A stretch of 64,000 bases of DNA, taken from contig NZ_CP104205.1 of the NCBI RefSeq assembly GCF_025244665.1, forward strand, positions 2,539,001-2,603,000, in the 5' to 3' direction. Numbering within the stretch: position 1 is the stretch's first letter; the number at the start of each line of letters is the position of its first letter. Below the pieces are notes generated by a model, which was not told the DNA's origin, searched no databases, and saw only the letters and a program-made list of their open reading frames with translations. This document shows positions 1 to 9,786 of the stretch, piece by piece. The position numbers were made by a program, and so were the translations under genes. The DNA is from Maribacter litopenaei. Its GTDB lineage: Bacteria; Bacteroidota; Bacteroidia; Flavobacteriales; Flavobacteriaceae.

Positions 1-951
1 AAAGGGAAGACCTCAACCATACTGGTGCCCATAAAGTGAATAACACCATTGGTCAAATACTAATGGCAAAAAGATTGGGGAAAACGCGCATTATTGCAGA
101 AACAGGAGCAGGTCAGCACGGAGTAGCCACAGCAACGGTATGTGCATTAATGGGCATACAATGCGTGGTCTATATGGGTGAAATTGATATTGCACGCCAA
201 GCACCAAATGTTGCCCGTATGAAAATGCTAGGCGCCGAAGTGCGACCTGCAACATCGGGCAGCAAGACATTGAAAGATGCTACCAACGAAGCCATACGAG
301 ATTGGATCAACAACCCTGTGGACACGCATTATATCATTGGGTCTGCTATTGGATCACACCCCTACCCCGATATGGTAACTCGTTTCCAATCCGTAATTTC
401 TGAAGAAATAAAATGGCAGTTAAAGGAAAAAGAAGGCAGGGAAAATCCTGATTATGTTGTTGCCTGTATTGGAGGTGGCAGTAATGCGGCAGGAACCTAT
501 TATCATTTTTTAGATAATCCGTAGTGGGTATCATCGCGGTAGAAGCTGCAGGTAAAGGAATTGATTCCGGGGAAAGTGCTGCCACATCTGCATTAGGGAA
601 AATTGGAATCATCCATGGTTGTAAAACGATGTTGATGCAAACCCCCGATGGTCAGATTACCGAACCTTATTCTATTTCAGCAGGATTGGATTACCCAGGA
701 GTGGACCCATGCATTCCCATCTTTATAAATCGGGTAGGGCAGAATTCTATTCCGCTACAGATGACGAGGCCATGACCGCAGGTTTGGAGCTTTCGCAATT
801 GGAAGGAATTATACCGGCCATAGAATCGGGTCATGCTTTTGCCATTTTTCAGCACAAAAAATTTAAACCGGACGATGTTCTTGTCATAAGCCTGTCGGGC
901 AGAGGCGATAAAGACTTGCAGACTTACATTGATTATTTTAAGCTAGCCTAA
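1..951 (+). CDS. trpB: Tryptophan synthase beta chain, 5'-truncated by the window edge and frameshifted twice
   Basis: TrpB condenses indole with serine to make tryptophan, using PLP, in a complex with TrpA. The readable frame starts at base 3 and opens inside the PLP-lysine motif NHTGAHK (lysine codon 33-35), so roughly the first 90 residues lie outside the window. The phosphate-binding loop GGGSNAAG and a late SGRAEF block are present. Two single-base losses break the frame, near 520 (after LDNP) and near 701 (PGVGPMHSH, probably GGG read as GG). Reading across both gives one continuous protein. It sits 3 bp upstream of trpA, as in a trp operon. The breaks look like sequence errors, not decay. 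Confidence 0.93.
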
Positions 952-954
952 ATC

Positions 955-1722
955 ATGAACAACAGAATATTAAAAAAATTAAAATCGGACAAAAAACTAT
1001 TGTCCATTTATTTCACCGCTGGATATCCTTCTTTAAACAGCACCTTACAAATCATCGAAGATCTGGAAAAAAGCGGAGTGGATATGATTGAAATAGGCCT
1101 TCCCTTTAGTGACCCACTTGCTGATGGCCCCACTATTCAAGAAAGTTCTACAGCTGCATTAAAAAATGGAATGACAACGGAAATACTATTTGATCAATTA
1201 AAGGATATCCGGAAAACCGTTTCCATACCCTTGATCATTATGGGATATTTTAATCCGGTACTACAATTTGGCGTGGAAAAATTTTGTCAAAAATGTAAAG
1301 AAACTGGAATAGATGGACTCATTTTGCCCGACCTTCCCTTGGACGTATATGAATCTGAATACAAAGAGATTTTTGAAAAATATGGATTGCTGAATACGTT
1401 TTTGATTACCCCACAAACAAATGATGAACGTATTCGTCAAATTGACAAAGCCTCAAATGGATTTATCTATATGGTAAGCTCTGCGAGTGTCACAGGTTCC
1501 AAATCCGGATTCGGGAGTGAACAGGAATCATATTTTGAGCGAATTGCTTCTATGGGTCTTATTAACCCGCAAATTGTAGGTTTTGGCATCAAGGATGCAA
1601 CCACCTTTCAACAGGCAACCCAAAAAGCGAAGGGTGCTATCATAGGATCCGCATTTATAAAACATCTTACCCAAAATGGAACTGAAAAAATCAGTGAATT
1701 TGTAAATTCAATAAAAAAATAA
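955..1722 (+). CDS. trpA: Tryptophan synthase alpha chain
   Basis: TrpA cleaves indole-3-glycerol phosphate to indole and glyceraldehyde-3-phosphate, and indole is channelled to TrpB. The 255-residue TIM barrel is complete. The signature IEIGLPFSDPLADGP near residues 46-60 holds the catalytic Glu and Asp. GFGIKD and GSAFIK near the C-terminus match the phosphate-binding loops. It follows trpB by only 3 bp and is the last gene of the operon; the next gene begins 70 bp later and is unrelated. The frame is intact. Confidence 0.97.
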   Translation: MNNRILKKLKSDKKLLSIYFTAGYPSLNSTLQIIEDLEKSGVDMIEIGLPFSDPLADGPTIQESSTAALKNGMTTEILFDQLKDIRKTVSIPLIIMGYFNPVLQFGVEKFCQKCKETGIDGLILPDLPLDVYESEYKEIFEKYGLLNTFLITPQTNDERIRQIDKASNGFIYMVSSASVTGSKSGFGSEQESYFERIASMGLINPQIVGFGIKDATTFQQATQKAKGAIIGSAFIKHLTQNGTEKISEFVNSIKK

Positions 1723-1792
1723 ATTTATTTGTCCCCCCTTTGTCTGTTTGAAACGTCATACTTGTGAGTAATAACTTTTAAAAACAAAAAAC

Positions 1793-2141
1793 ATGAAAGA
1801 ATTTATGATGATTTTTATCGGGGCTGATTACAAAGAAATGGGTCTATCCCCTGAGGAAATGCAGAACCGAATGGGGAAATGGTTTGCGTGGGGAAACAAA
1901 ATGGAATCCGCTGGTATTTTAAAAGGTGGAAATGCTTTAGAAAGCTCCGCAAAATGTATTTCCGGAAAGGATATGAATCGTTACCGACGGACCATTTGCG
2001 GATGCAAAGGAAATTATTGGTGGATATTATATCGTCGATGCCAAAAACGCGGATGAAGTGGTTGAAATTGCCCAAGACTTTCCTGATTACGACCTAGGTG
2101 GTACCGTAGAAATTAGGGAAATTATGGTGTTTGACAAGTAA
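1793..2141 (+). CDS. YCII/DGPF-family protein, frameshifted
   Basis: A small ferredoxin-fold protein of the YCII family, about 116 residues. The N-terminus MKEFMMIFIG and the diagnostic segment IVTDGPFADAKEIIGGY are both visible, but in different frames. One extra base lies near 1975-1985, after SGKD. The stop is TAA at 2139-2141. Proteins of this family carrying the DGPF motif are known neighbours of ECF42-type sigma factors, and exactly such a sigma factor starts 2 bp downstream. The biochemical role of this branch is not established. A signalling or stress partner of the sigma factor is an inference from context. Confidence 0.85.
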
Positions 2142-2143
2142 TA

Positions 2144-3394
2144 ATGACACTAGAATCTAAAATGGACCATCTTTTTCGTCACCAGTACGGAAAGATGGTT
2201 TCTATTTTAACACGCATATTCGGACTTTCAAACTTAGAACTGATTGAAGATGCGGTACAAGACACCTTTCTAAAAGCCAGCATAAAATGGCGGAATAATA
2301 TTCCGGAAAATCCTGAAGCCTGGTTAACGACAGCTTCAAAAAACAGGGTAATTGATTTGCTCAGAAAATTAAAATCCGAGAGCGCCAATATTGAAAAATT
2401 AAGCCGAGGGACTTCCTCAATATCAATAAACAACCTATTCCTAGCCGAAGAAATTGAAGATAGCCAATTACGCATGATATTTACGGCCTGTCACCCTTCG
2501 CTAAAACCGCAAGATCAAATAGCATTTGCCTTAAAAACAATATCAGGCTTCAGCGGAAAAGAAATTTCAGGTGCCCTATTATTAAATGAGGATACCGTAA
2601 AAAAACGGTTACAGCGAGCAAGGCGTACTATAATGGAAAAGAAAATTTCCTTTGACTTCCCCGACTCAAAAAGTCTACAAGTACGTTTAAACAGGGTTCA
2701 TGAAGTTATCTATTTAATTTTCAATGAAGGCTTCCACTCTTTTAAAAAGGACACTTTAATACGGCAAGAACTTTGCGGAGAGGGATTACGACTATGTAAA
2801 TTGATTTTAAAAAAACCCGAATTCAGAACCAGTGATGGTTACGGTCTATTTGCATTGTTATGTTTTCATGCCTCTAGGATAGAAAGTAAAGTTGGTAAAC
2901 TGGGAGAGGTCATTGACTTAAAAAATCAAGACCGAAAGCTATGGCACAAACCTTTAATTGACTTGGGTAAAGATGCCCTATTAAAATCCTCAGAATTTGC
3001 CAAAGTTTCCTCGTTTCAAATTGAAGCTTCAATAGCCCTGGAGCATGTGATTGCCAAGTCCTTTTCAGATACCAATTGGGACAGAATCCTTCAACTTTAC
3101 AAAACACTATACAATTTCAATAACTCACCATATACACTTCTTAATCAATCTATTGTCTTAATTCAATTAAGCAAAACAAAAGAAGCAAGGGAATTATTAG
3201 ACAATATTAATCCCGACAAATTAGAGCAAAGAAGTTATTTGTATTATGGTACAATGGCCGAATGTTATTTTTTAGAAAAGGATTATATACAAGCACTTAG
3301 TTTTATAAATGAAGCATTAAAAAAAGTATTAAATAAGAGTGAAAGAACATTTTTAGAAGAAAAAAAACTTTTGATTGAGAATAGTATGAAGTAA
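2144..3394 (+). CDS. ECF sigma factor with C-terminal helical/TPR extension (ECF42-like)
   Basis: A 416-residue sigma factor, far longer than ordinary ECF sigmas (about 180-200 residues). Region 2 (LIEDAVQDTFLKASIKW) and region 4 (KEISGALLLNEDTVKKRLQRARR) fill the first 170 residues. The remainder is the helical, TPR-like extension typical of this group (VIYLIFNEGFHSF, LLCFHASR, and a C-terminal part rich in paired helices). There is no anti-sigma gene next to it. In this family the C-terminal extension is thought to control activity instead. It is co-transcribed with the YCII protein ending 2 bp upstream. The frame is intact. Confidence 0.93.
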   Translation: MTLESKMDHLFRHQYGKMVSILTRIFGLSNLELIEDAVQDTFLKASIKWRNNIPENPEAWLTTASKNRVIDLLRKLKSESANIEKLSRGTSSISINNLFLAEEIEDSQLRMIFTACHPSLKPQDQIAFALKTISGFSGKEISGALLLNEDTVKKRLQRARRTIMEKKISFDFPDSKSLQVRLNRVHEVIYLIFNEGFHSFKKDTLIRQELCGEGLRLCKLILKKPEFRTSDGYGLFALLCFHASRIESKVGKLGEVIDLKNQDRKLWHKPLIDLGKDALLKSSEFAKVSSFQIEASIALEHVIAKSFSDTNWDRILQLYKTLYNFNNSPYTLLNQSIVLIQLSKTKEARELLDNINPDKLEQRSYLYYGTMAECYFLEKDYIQALSFINEALKKVLNKSERTFLEEKKLLIENSMK

Positions 3395-3464
3395 TCCTAT
3401 ACTTTCTGAAAATCATCTTTTAAATGTATCTTAATAAACAACTTGCATTTAAACTAAGTAATTT

Positions 3465-3680
3465 ATGAAAGCTATTAACGATTGGAAAATCATCATCCTA
3501 TTGTGTTTAACTCTAGGTTTGGCACCCTTTTTTCCAGAACCACATATTTGGGGCAAGATAAAATGGATTATGGGAGGGGCCAAAGGAATGGCATTTATGG
3601 ATTGGTTTGATGTTCTCCTTCATGGTTTCCCTTATGTGCTACTAATCAGAAAAATTATCCTTAGCCTAATAAAAAAATAG
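3465..3680 (+). CDS. Small two-helix membrane protein, unknown function
   Basis: A 71-residue protein with two hydrophobic segments (about residues 8-22 and 46-68) separated by a PEPHIWGK motif and a short glycine-rich stretch. Similar short proteins occur in other marine Flavobacteriaceae and are sometimes labelled RND transporter, but nothing here supports a transport function. It stands alone between the ECF42 sigma gene and the M20 peptidase on the same strand. A CCAGA pentamer at about 3534 is intact here (FFPEPH), in contrast to most others in the window. Confidence 0.7.
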   Translation: MKAINDWKIIILLCLTLGLAPFFPEPHIWGKIKWIMGGAKGMAFMDWFDVLLHGFPYVLLIRKIILSLIKK

Positions 3681-3745
3681 TTTCAATTTAATTGGTAGCC
3701 CTATCTTTAAGGATTATTTGACTAATCCTTTTGAGCAGAACACCA

Positions 3746-5249
3746 ATGAAAAAATTATTATCCCTATTACTTTTTTTTACTGTATTATTTGATGTTGTCG
3801 GACAGGATTCTACGGCTTTAAAATCAAAGGTCAGGAAGACAATTGATGAATTAAAAGATTTTGTAGCCATTCCCAATGATGCTTTAAATTCGGATGATAT
3901 AGACAATAACATTCTATGGCTTCGGAATAAATTCAACGCTCGTGGTTTTAATACCAGCATTCTTGAAACGGAAGGGCTTCCCTTGTTCTTTGCTGCACTA
4001 CCCATGGACGATAGCAAACCCACAATTCTTTTCTACATGCATTTTGACGGCCAATCCGTTGACCCGTCCAAATGGGATCAGAAAGACCCATATGAGCTAA
4101 CCTTGAAGTCAATGGTCGATGGGCAATGGAAAGAAGCTCCATTTGAAGATTTGAATAGTGATATTAATTATGAATGGCGTTTGTTCGGTCGTTCTGCTTC
4201 AGATGATAAAGGTCCCATCGTAATGTTTCTAAACACTATTGATTTATTGAAGGACAATAATATCAATCTTCCATTTAATGTAAAAGTGATATTGGATAGC
4301 GAGGAGGAGAAAAGTAGTGCTCCGTTGCCCGAAGCCGTTAAGACCTATAGAGAACTATTGGAGGCTGATTTTTTAATGATCAATGATGGGCCCGTTCACG
4401 CATCGGGAAAACCAACGGTGGTTTACGGATGCCGTGGTATAACTACATTATCGCTTACCACTTTTGATCCAATCAAACCCCAACACAGCGGGCATTATGG
4501 AAATTATGCACCAAACCCTGGCTTTATCCTGTCAAAATTATTGGCTTCCTTTAAGGATGATGGAGGTAGGGTTGTTATACCGGGATACTATGATGGAATT
4601 AACCTGGACGATGCCACCCAAGCCATTTTGAAAAGTGTTCCGAGACGACGACGCCGAAATAAAAGAACGACTCCAATTTAAATCGGCCGATAAAGTAGGA
4701 GCGTTTTATCAAGAATCGCTACAATATCCGAGTTTAAACGTTAGGGGATTAGGCGCAGGATGGGTTGGCGCCGAAGCAAGAACCATAGTACCTGCATCGG
4801 CTACAGCGGAGTTGGATTTAAGGTTGGTGCCCGAATCGGATGGAAACCGACTTAAAAAATTGGTGAAAGACTTTATTAGAAATCAAGGATTTTATATTAC
4901 GGATACTACCCCAACAAAGGAAGAACGCTTAAAATACGACAAAATCATCATGGTCACAGAAGGTTCCGTAACCAATGCATTTAGAACTGATTTAACAAAC
5001 CCATATGGCTCCCATATCGTTAACATCCTAAAGAACAAGTTTGCAGACGAAGTGGTTCAAATACGAATTATGGGAGGAACCGTTCCCATTGCCCCATTCG
5101 TCAATGAACTCAAAGTTCCAGCGTTTCTAGTACCATTGGTTAATCCTGATAACAACCAGCATAGTCCGAATGAAAATCTAAAAATCGGTCAAATTGCCTA
5201 TGGAATACAGACTTTGTATGCGCTGTTGAGTACGCCCATTGAGCCATGA
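3746..5249 (+). CDS. M20-family metallopeptidase, exported, frameshifted
   Basis: A zinc-dependent peptidase of about 500 residues. The ATG at 3746 begins a signal peptide (MKKLLSLLLFFTVLFDVVGQ), so it acts in the periplasm or outside the cell; an in-frame TTG at 3731 is less likely. M20 metal and catalytic motifs follow in order: FYMHFDGQSVD, SASDDKGP and the DSEEEKSS glutamate region. A base insertion at about 4640 (CCGAGA where CCAGAC would restore VPDDDAEIKERL) breaks the frame. The second half carries the dimerisation and C-terminal metal-binding part. Substrate unknown; dipeptidase-like activity is the family expectation. Confidence 0.92.
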
Positions 5250-5351
5250 GCCCATCATTTAACATTCACTAACAAAGGTTTAATGGGGCCTTAACTGAAA
5301 TCCCTCTTTGTTTTCCCTATATTCTTAATAAATCAAAAAAAGAAAAATGTT

Positions 5352-5495
5352 ATGGGAATAATTAAAGATAAAAGAAAATTCAAAAGAACTAAGGAACAGG
5401 AAAATCCTACAAATCCTACTGGTAATACGAAAATCGACATCAATAAATTTGATATCGACGAGAAGACAATAAAAGACCAGCAGAACAAGAAGTAA
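5352..5495 (+). CDS. Very small hydrophilic protein, hypothetical
   Basis: A 47-residue open frame beginning MGIIKDKRKFKRTKEQE and ending KDQQNKK. It is lysine-rich at the start and rich in Asn, Asp and Lys after that. There is no signal peptide or membrane segment. A strong palindromic terminator follows 21 bp after the stop, which supports a real short transcript. The preceding 100 bp holds no other gene. I do not recognise the family. It is plausible as a small protein but unproven. Confidence 0.5.
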   Translation: MGIIKDKRKFKRTKEQENPTNPTGNTKIDINKFDIDEKTIKDQQNKK

Positions 5496-5515
5496 TTGTC
5501 TAAATAATCATAATT

Positions 5516-5542
5516 AAAAAGCCCGGTTTAAACCGGGCTTTT
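5516..5542. terminator. Bidirectional intrinsic terminator
   Basis: A perfect palindrome, GCCCGGTTTAAACCGGGC at 5521-5538, is flanked by A5 on the left and T4 on the right. It lies between the small gene ending at 5495 (+) and the end of ppc at 5566 (-), and can serve both strands. Confidence 0.85.
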
Positions 5543-5565
5543 ATGTTGAGATACTAAGACGAATT

Positions 5566-8113
5566 CTATGCCGAATTCCTGCTTGCATTAATATTGCCGT
5601 ATAATGAGCGAGTAACTATTTTCTCGTAAAGTTCTTTGTGCTCAGTACCTTGACTTATTTTTTGTAGGGCATATTGTTGAATGACCAATAGTGGCAGTAC
5701 AATATCTTCCCTTATTTTTATGGATTCCCTTGAAATAGCCTCTTTTTCCATCAAGACTTCCATTCCTGACAATTGCAATAGCATCTTTTTGGAAAGCTCA
5801 AATTCTTTTAAAAGTATCTCCCGAGAAAGCCCCATACTCATCATCCTCTTTCATATAACTTGTTAGCTCAAAATAACACTTGGAAAGACTCATCATGCTG
5901 TTCATCATCAAGGCCTGAAAGAATGGAACTTCATCATACAGCTTTTTAGCCTCCTCAAACCGACCCTCGTCCTCTAACTTTTTAAGAGCGGTACCAATTC
6001 CAAAATATCCCGGGACATTTTGTTTAAGCTGGCTCCAAGATCCTACAAAAGAAATCGCCCGTAAATCAGAGAGCTCCAGTTTGGCCTTATTACCACGCTT
6101 ACCTGGTCTACTGCCTATATTGGCTTTGGTGTAATACTTTAAAGTACTCATGTTTTCCAAATAGGGCATGAATTTTTCATGGTGCTTTAATGCATCATAT
6201 TTTTCAAAACTTACCTCTGAAAGTTCTTCTATTAAAGCTCTAGACTCCTCAGAAATAGTAATTTCCTTACCTAAAATTGAATTTGAAAGCCCAGCAGTCA
6301 ATAATTGTTCACTGTTATATATGAACTGTTCTTTAGTTCCATATGTACTGGTAATCGTTTGACCTTGGATTGTCAACTGAATTTCATTATTAGCTACTTT
6401 ACTAGTTTGAGCGGCATAAAAACGGTGCGTCTTTCCTCCTCCCCTCGCTGGTGGTCCTCCCCTGCCATCAAAGAATATGGCATCTACTCCATTATTTTCA
6501 CAAACCCCGGACAAGGACTCTTTGGTCTTTAAAATAGACCAATTTGCTTTTAGGTAACCACCATCTTTGGTGCCATCAGAAAAACCAAGCATAATGGTTT
6601 GCTTGTTACCCCTATTTTTAACATGATTCCTATACTCTTTTAAACCGAACAATCGCTGCATCGTGGCCTCTGAATTATCCATACCCGCCATGGTTTCAAA
6701 TAACGGAACTATATCAAAGGTTATTTGCTTGTCCGCCCAACCACACCATCTAAATAATGCATAGACAAAAAGAATACTAAAAATATCCTCTGAATTACTT
6801 ATAATATACCTATTACAGCCTTCTTCACCATTTTTATCCTGTATGGTTTTCAATTGCGAAATATTTGCAATGGTATCCTTAACAATATCCTCTGAAAAAT
6901 CTTTAGGAGAAAGCTTCAAATTTTCATGTATTAGAATCCTAACCAACTCATCTTCGGCCAATTCATTCAAATCCTCTTTAATGAACCCTTTTTGTTTAAG
7001 AACCTCCGTCATCACTTTGGTATGCATGCTATGATCCTGACGGATATCTATCGTGGCAAAGTGGGTCTTAAAGATTTTTACCTTGTCTATAAACTTATCC
7101 AAGTCCTTTAAGTACAAGCTATTATATTTATCAATGAGTGCTTCCCGAATCTGAATTAACGGATTAATGATTTCGTCATACCCCACATCCTTAGAACTAT
7201 CGAACATGGCTGTATATAGGTTAGAACGAAGTTCGTTCAATGGATCTTGCACGGCCTTAAAGGTCAATTTATGCTGTAACCGCTTTAGGTCGTTATAATA
7301 GCATTTCATTAGTGTTAAACGAAGCTCGTTCATAACATCCTTGGTAATATCGGCGGTTACGAAAGGATTTCCATCCCTATCTCCTCCTGGCCAAAACCCC
7401 AGTTTTACGATGTTATGGTTTTCGAACTGCTTGGAACCGGTACTACCTTTAATGTAGGAATAAAGGTCACCAATGGCGTCGTAGTACACATGCCTAAGCG
7501 TATAAATGATGTTCTTGGCCTCATCCAAAGGTGTTGGCTTCTTGGCATTTATCAACGAAGTCAGTCCCAACTGTTGCAGGGCCACATCAATTTCATCAAT
7601 TCGATCCTCAAGAATTAAAGTCCTTAAATTGGTAATAATATCAAGAACTGAGGGCGTATAGAACTGTGTAGGATGTGCGGTCAACACAATTCTTGCACTA
7701 AAATTATCTAGCTTATCGCCAATTTGATCCCATGAGCCATTTCGTTCTACCAATTGAAAATAATCCCTTAATGATAAAGAACTAGAATGTCTATGTAACT
7801 TTGGGAAAGCGGCATCTTCCACACTATCATACAATACTACTTGCCTTTCCACATATTGGATTACGCGGAACATAAAGTCGATCTTTTCCTTTTCAGTCTC
7901 CAAACTACCGAACTTCTCAAAGAACATATCTAGAATTTCCTTTGGGTTCAATCCCTTCTTCAAACCTTTCTCCGATTGATCCATCAATAATGGAATCAAC
8001 ATTCCTACATTTTCTATATTACTGTATGGTAAGTTCAGAAATAGACTATTATAGACATTGAATTTATTTTCGACCGATTTTTTAAATTCCTCCAATCTTT
8101 CCGACTGCTGCAT
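5566..8113 (-). CDS. ppc: Phosphoenolpyruvate carboxylase, frameshifted near the C-terminus
   Basis: PEPC fixes bicarbonate onto PEP to make oxaloacetate and refills the TCA cycle. The protein is about 849 residues. Visible motifs are TAHPTQFYTP (first catalytic His), FWPGGDRDGNPFV, MLGFSDGTKDGGYL and FFDGRGGPPARGGG. In the last, the position of the second catalytic His of the E. coli-type FHGRGG motif is Asp, which I recall as normal for this Bacteroidetes group. A base insertion at 5821-5826 (plus strand CCGAGA; CCCAGA restores EYGAFWEILLKE) splits off the last 92 residues, ending RNSA. The gene is monocistronic with a terminator at its 3' end. Confidence 0.95.
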
Positions 8114-8344
8114 ATATCAAATAATTTTTTCAATTAGTAACATTATTCCAACACCTTCACCCACCTATAAAGATCGATATTCTTTGGAAATGGTAGGCAC
8201 GAATATGCTTAAATAACAAAATATATTTCCTTTACCACAAAAACAACAGTTTTGGCAACAATAATTAACTCAAGCTAAAAAACCTACCTAGTTTTATCAT
8301 GTAATCAAGTAAATAATTTTTTCATTTTCATATAGTGTTCTCGT

Positions 8345-8378
8345 AAAAGAGTCCTGCAGAAAAAGCAGGGCTCTTTTT
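8345..8378 (-). terminator. Intrinsic terminator for the glycosylase-like gene
   Basis: Inverted repeat AAAGAGTCCTGC (8346-8357) with GCAGGGCTCTTT (8365-8376), one mismatch, and a T-run on the minus strand. It lies just past the stop of the gene ending at 8392. The 278 bp between ppc and that gene shows nothing else that I can name. Confidence 0.75.
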
Positions 8379-8391
8379 AGTTATATGGGAT

Positions 8392-9108
8392 TTAGAAAAA
8401 CTTTGCGTATTGCAAAACCCTATAATCTAGGGTATTAAAATTAGAGTTAGACGATTTCATTTTTTTATATTCCGGCAGACTTCCTACCGCCCTATTGGCA
8501 GCACCGGATGGCGCAATCAAGGATACTGTGGTAATTTCGTTTTTTGTGTTGGGGTGAACGAATTTATGTATCCTTGGGACCTCATTTGATTTTAAGGTCA
8601 ATTGTAAACCATGTTCCTTCAAGTGCTTTCTAAAAAAATATTCAGGATCGTTTTTACTATTTCCACCGGTAAACAATAATGTTTTTATTGAAGGAAATTT
8701 TTCCAAATAAAAAAGCAGGTTTCTTAATCTGATGTTTTGCATGCCTAAATCTGAAGCATCTACTTTTTTCCGTTCAGCAGAGGCAACAATATCGCAAATT
8801 CCTATTTTATTCCTCCTCAAAAATTCCTTTCTTTGGATAACCGATTCCTCGCATGTTTCAAAAAGAAGTTCCAGTTTAAATATCTTATTTAAAATAGGCC
8901 ATAATTGCCCATCCCTACTACCATAGCAAAAATTCACGTCACCTTCTTTTAATTCTCCGGTGGTGAATCTAGGGGGCGGTAGGGTACCAACAATCAATTT
9001 TGTGACTCCTTCAAAAAGAAATGGCTCATAAGGGTGGGTATGCAGGAACAACTTAAAGTGTTTTTGGAATAGGGTATCAAAACTATTGAAATCGGCGTTT
9101 AACTCCAA
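8392..9108 (-). CDS. Uracil-DNA glycosylase superfamily protein (Mug / hypoxanthine-glycosylase-like)
   Basis: A 238-residue protein with the opening block LIVGTLPPPRF, then FCYGSRDGQLWPIL, and the closing block APSGAANRAVG. This arrangement follows the family 2/6 glycosylases (Mug, and deoxyinosine glycosylases with GTMPS..YY..FW). GICDIVASAERK fills the middle conserved position. The family removes deaminated bases from DNA. The exact substrate cannot be told from sequence; a hypoxanthine or uracil specificity is an inference. It is a single gene with its own terminator. Intact frame. Confidence 0.78.
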   Translation of the reverse strand: MELNADFNSFDTLFQKHFKLFLHTHPYEPFLFEGVTKLIVGTLPPPRFTTGELKEGDVNFCYGSRDGQLWPILNKIFKLELLFETCEESVIQRKEFLRRNKIGICDIVASAERKKVDASDLGMQNIRLRNLLFYLEKFPSIKTLLFTGGNSKNDPEYFFRKHLKEHGLQLTLKSNEVPRIHKFVHPNTKNEITTVSLIAPSGAANRAVGSLPEYKKMKSSNSNFNTLDYRVLQYAKFF

Positions 9109-9233
9109 TTTCGTAACTTTAAGATGTAAACAAAATAAGGTAAGTCAAGGTATTTGTGCTTAAAGACTATTTCAATGGACAGGCAAACTTGATAAAACTT
9201 AAATCTCGACTACCTAGTGTAATTGAAAGAGAT

Positions 9234-9362
9234 ATGGGAAAAGGTGATAAAAAAACAAAAAGAGGTAAAATAGCCAATAATTCTTATGGCGCTAGAAGGC
9301 CTAAAAAAATAAAACGAAAACCTACCGTAGAGGAAAAAATAAAAATTGGCAAGAAAAAATAG
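9234..9362 (+). CDS. 30S ribosomal protein THX-like
   Basis: A 42-residue basic protein starting MGKGDKKTKRGKIANNSYG, followed by ARRPKKIKRK. This matches the Thermus small-subunit protein Thx (26 residues, GKGDRRTRRGKI and a C-terminal RPRKKK), with an extra lysine-rich tail of about 15 residues. I chose the ATG at 9234; an in-frame upstream start at 9156 would add 26 residues not seen in the family. In Thermus the protein sits in the head of the 30S subunit. It stands alone between two minus-strand genes. Confidence 0.85.
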   Translation: MGKGDKKTKRGKIANNSYGARRPKKIKRKPTVEEKIKIGKKK

Positions 9363-9364
9363 GG

Positions 9365-9730
9365 CTAATAATCTATCCTAAAGTTAAATTGAATTTGATT
9401 TTCATCATCAAGACCCAATTCATAAGTATAAAAACCTATTGGTAATGAATCTATAGCCAATACCCTTGGGGTGTAATTATATGTAGTAGAATCCGATATT
9501 ATGGTCAAGCCCATTTCTTCAGGGGCAGATTCGAATTCATAATACTCAGAGAACCCACCTGAAGCGATATTTTCGTACACAGTATCTTTTTCTACAACCC
9601 TGACCTCATTGAAATTAAATTCGGTATCGTTTTTAATACGAATATTTACCATGTTCACATCATCATCCCTATCGGTACAGGATAATAGAACAGTTGAAAA
9701 AATTGCAAAAACAAGTATGACCTTTTTCAT
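9365..9730 (-). CDS. Small lipoprotein, hypothetical
   Basis: A 121-residue protein with a lipoprotein signal peptide: MKKVILVFAIFSTVLLSC, with the lipobox LLSC ending at Cys 18. The mature part is acidic and predicted to be mostly beta, with no recognised domain (DVNMVNIRIKNDTEFNFNEV and a C-terminal GFYTYELG). It would be anchored in the outer or inner membrane. It is 56 bp from yaaA on the same strand. Function unknown. Confidence 0.75.
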   Translation of the reverse strand: MKKVILVFAIFSTVLLSCTDRDDDVNMVNIRIKNDTEFNFNEVRVVEKDTVYENIASGGFSEYYEFESAPEEMGLTIISDSTTYNYTPRVLAIDSLPIGFYTYELGLDDENQIQFNFRIDY

Positions 9731-9786
9731 TCTTTTAAGGATAGGATAAGCTATACTAGCAGAACGAAAAGAAGGAAAATATATTA

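Noticed and set aside
346..612. Minus-strand open frames over trpB, valS, ftsH, birA, photolyases and other genes
   Set aside because: They lie opposite well-conserved coding sequence and give proteins without family features. They are mirror frames of real genes.
4635..5249. Programmed -1/+1 frameshifting as the explanation for broken frames
   Set aside because: There are too many unrelated genes, no slippery heptamers, and the shifts go in both directions at the same pentamer.
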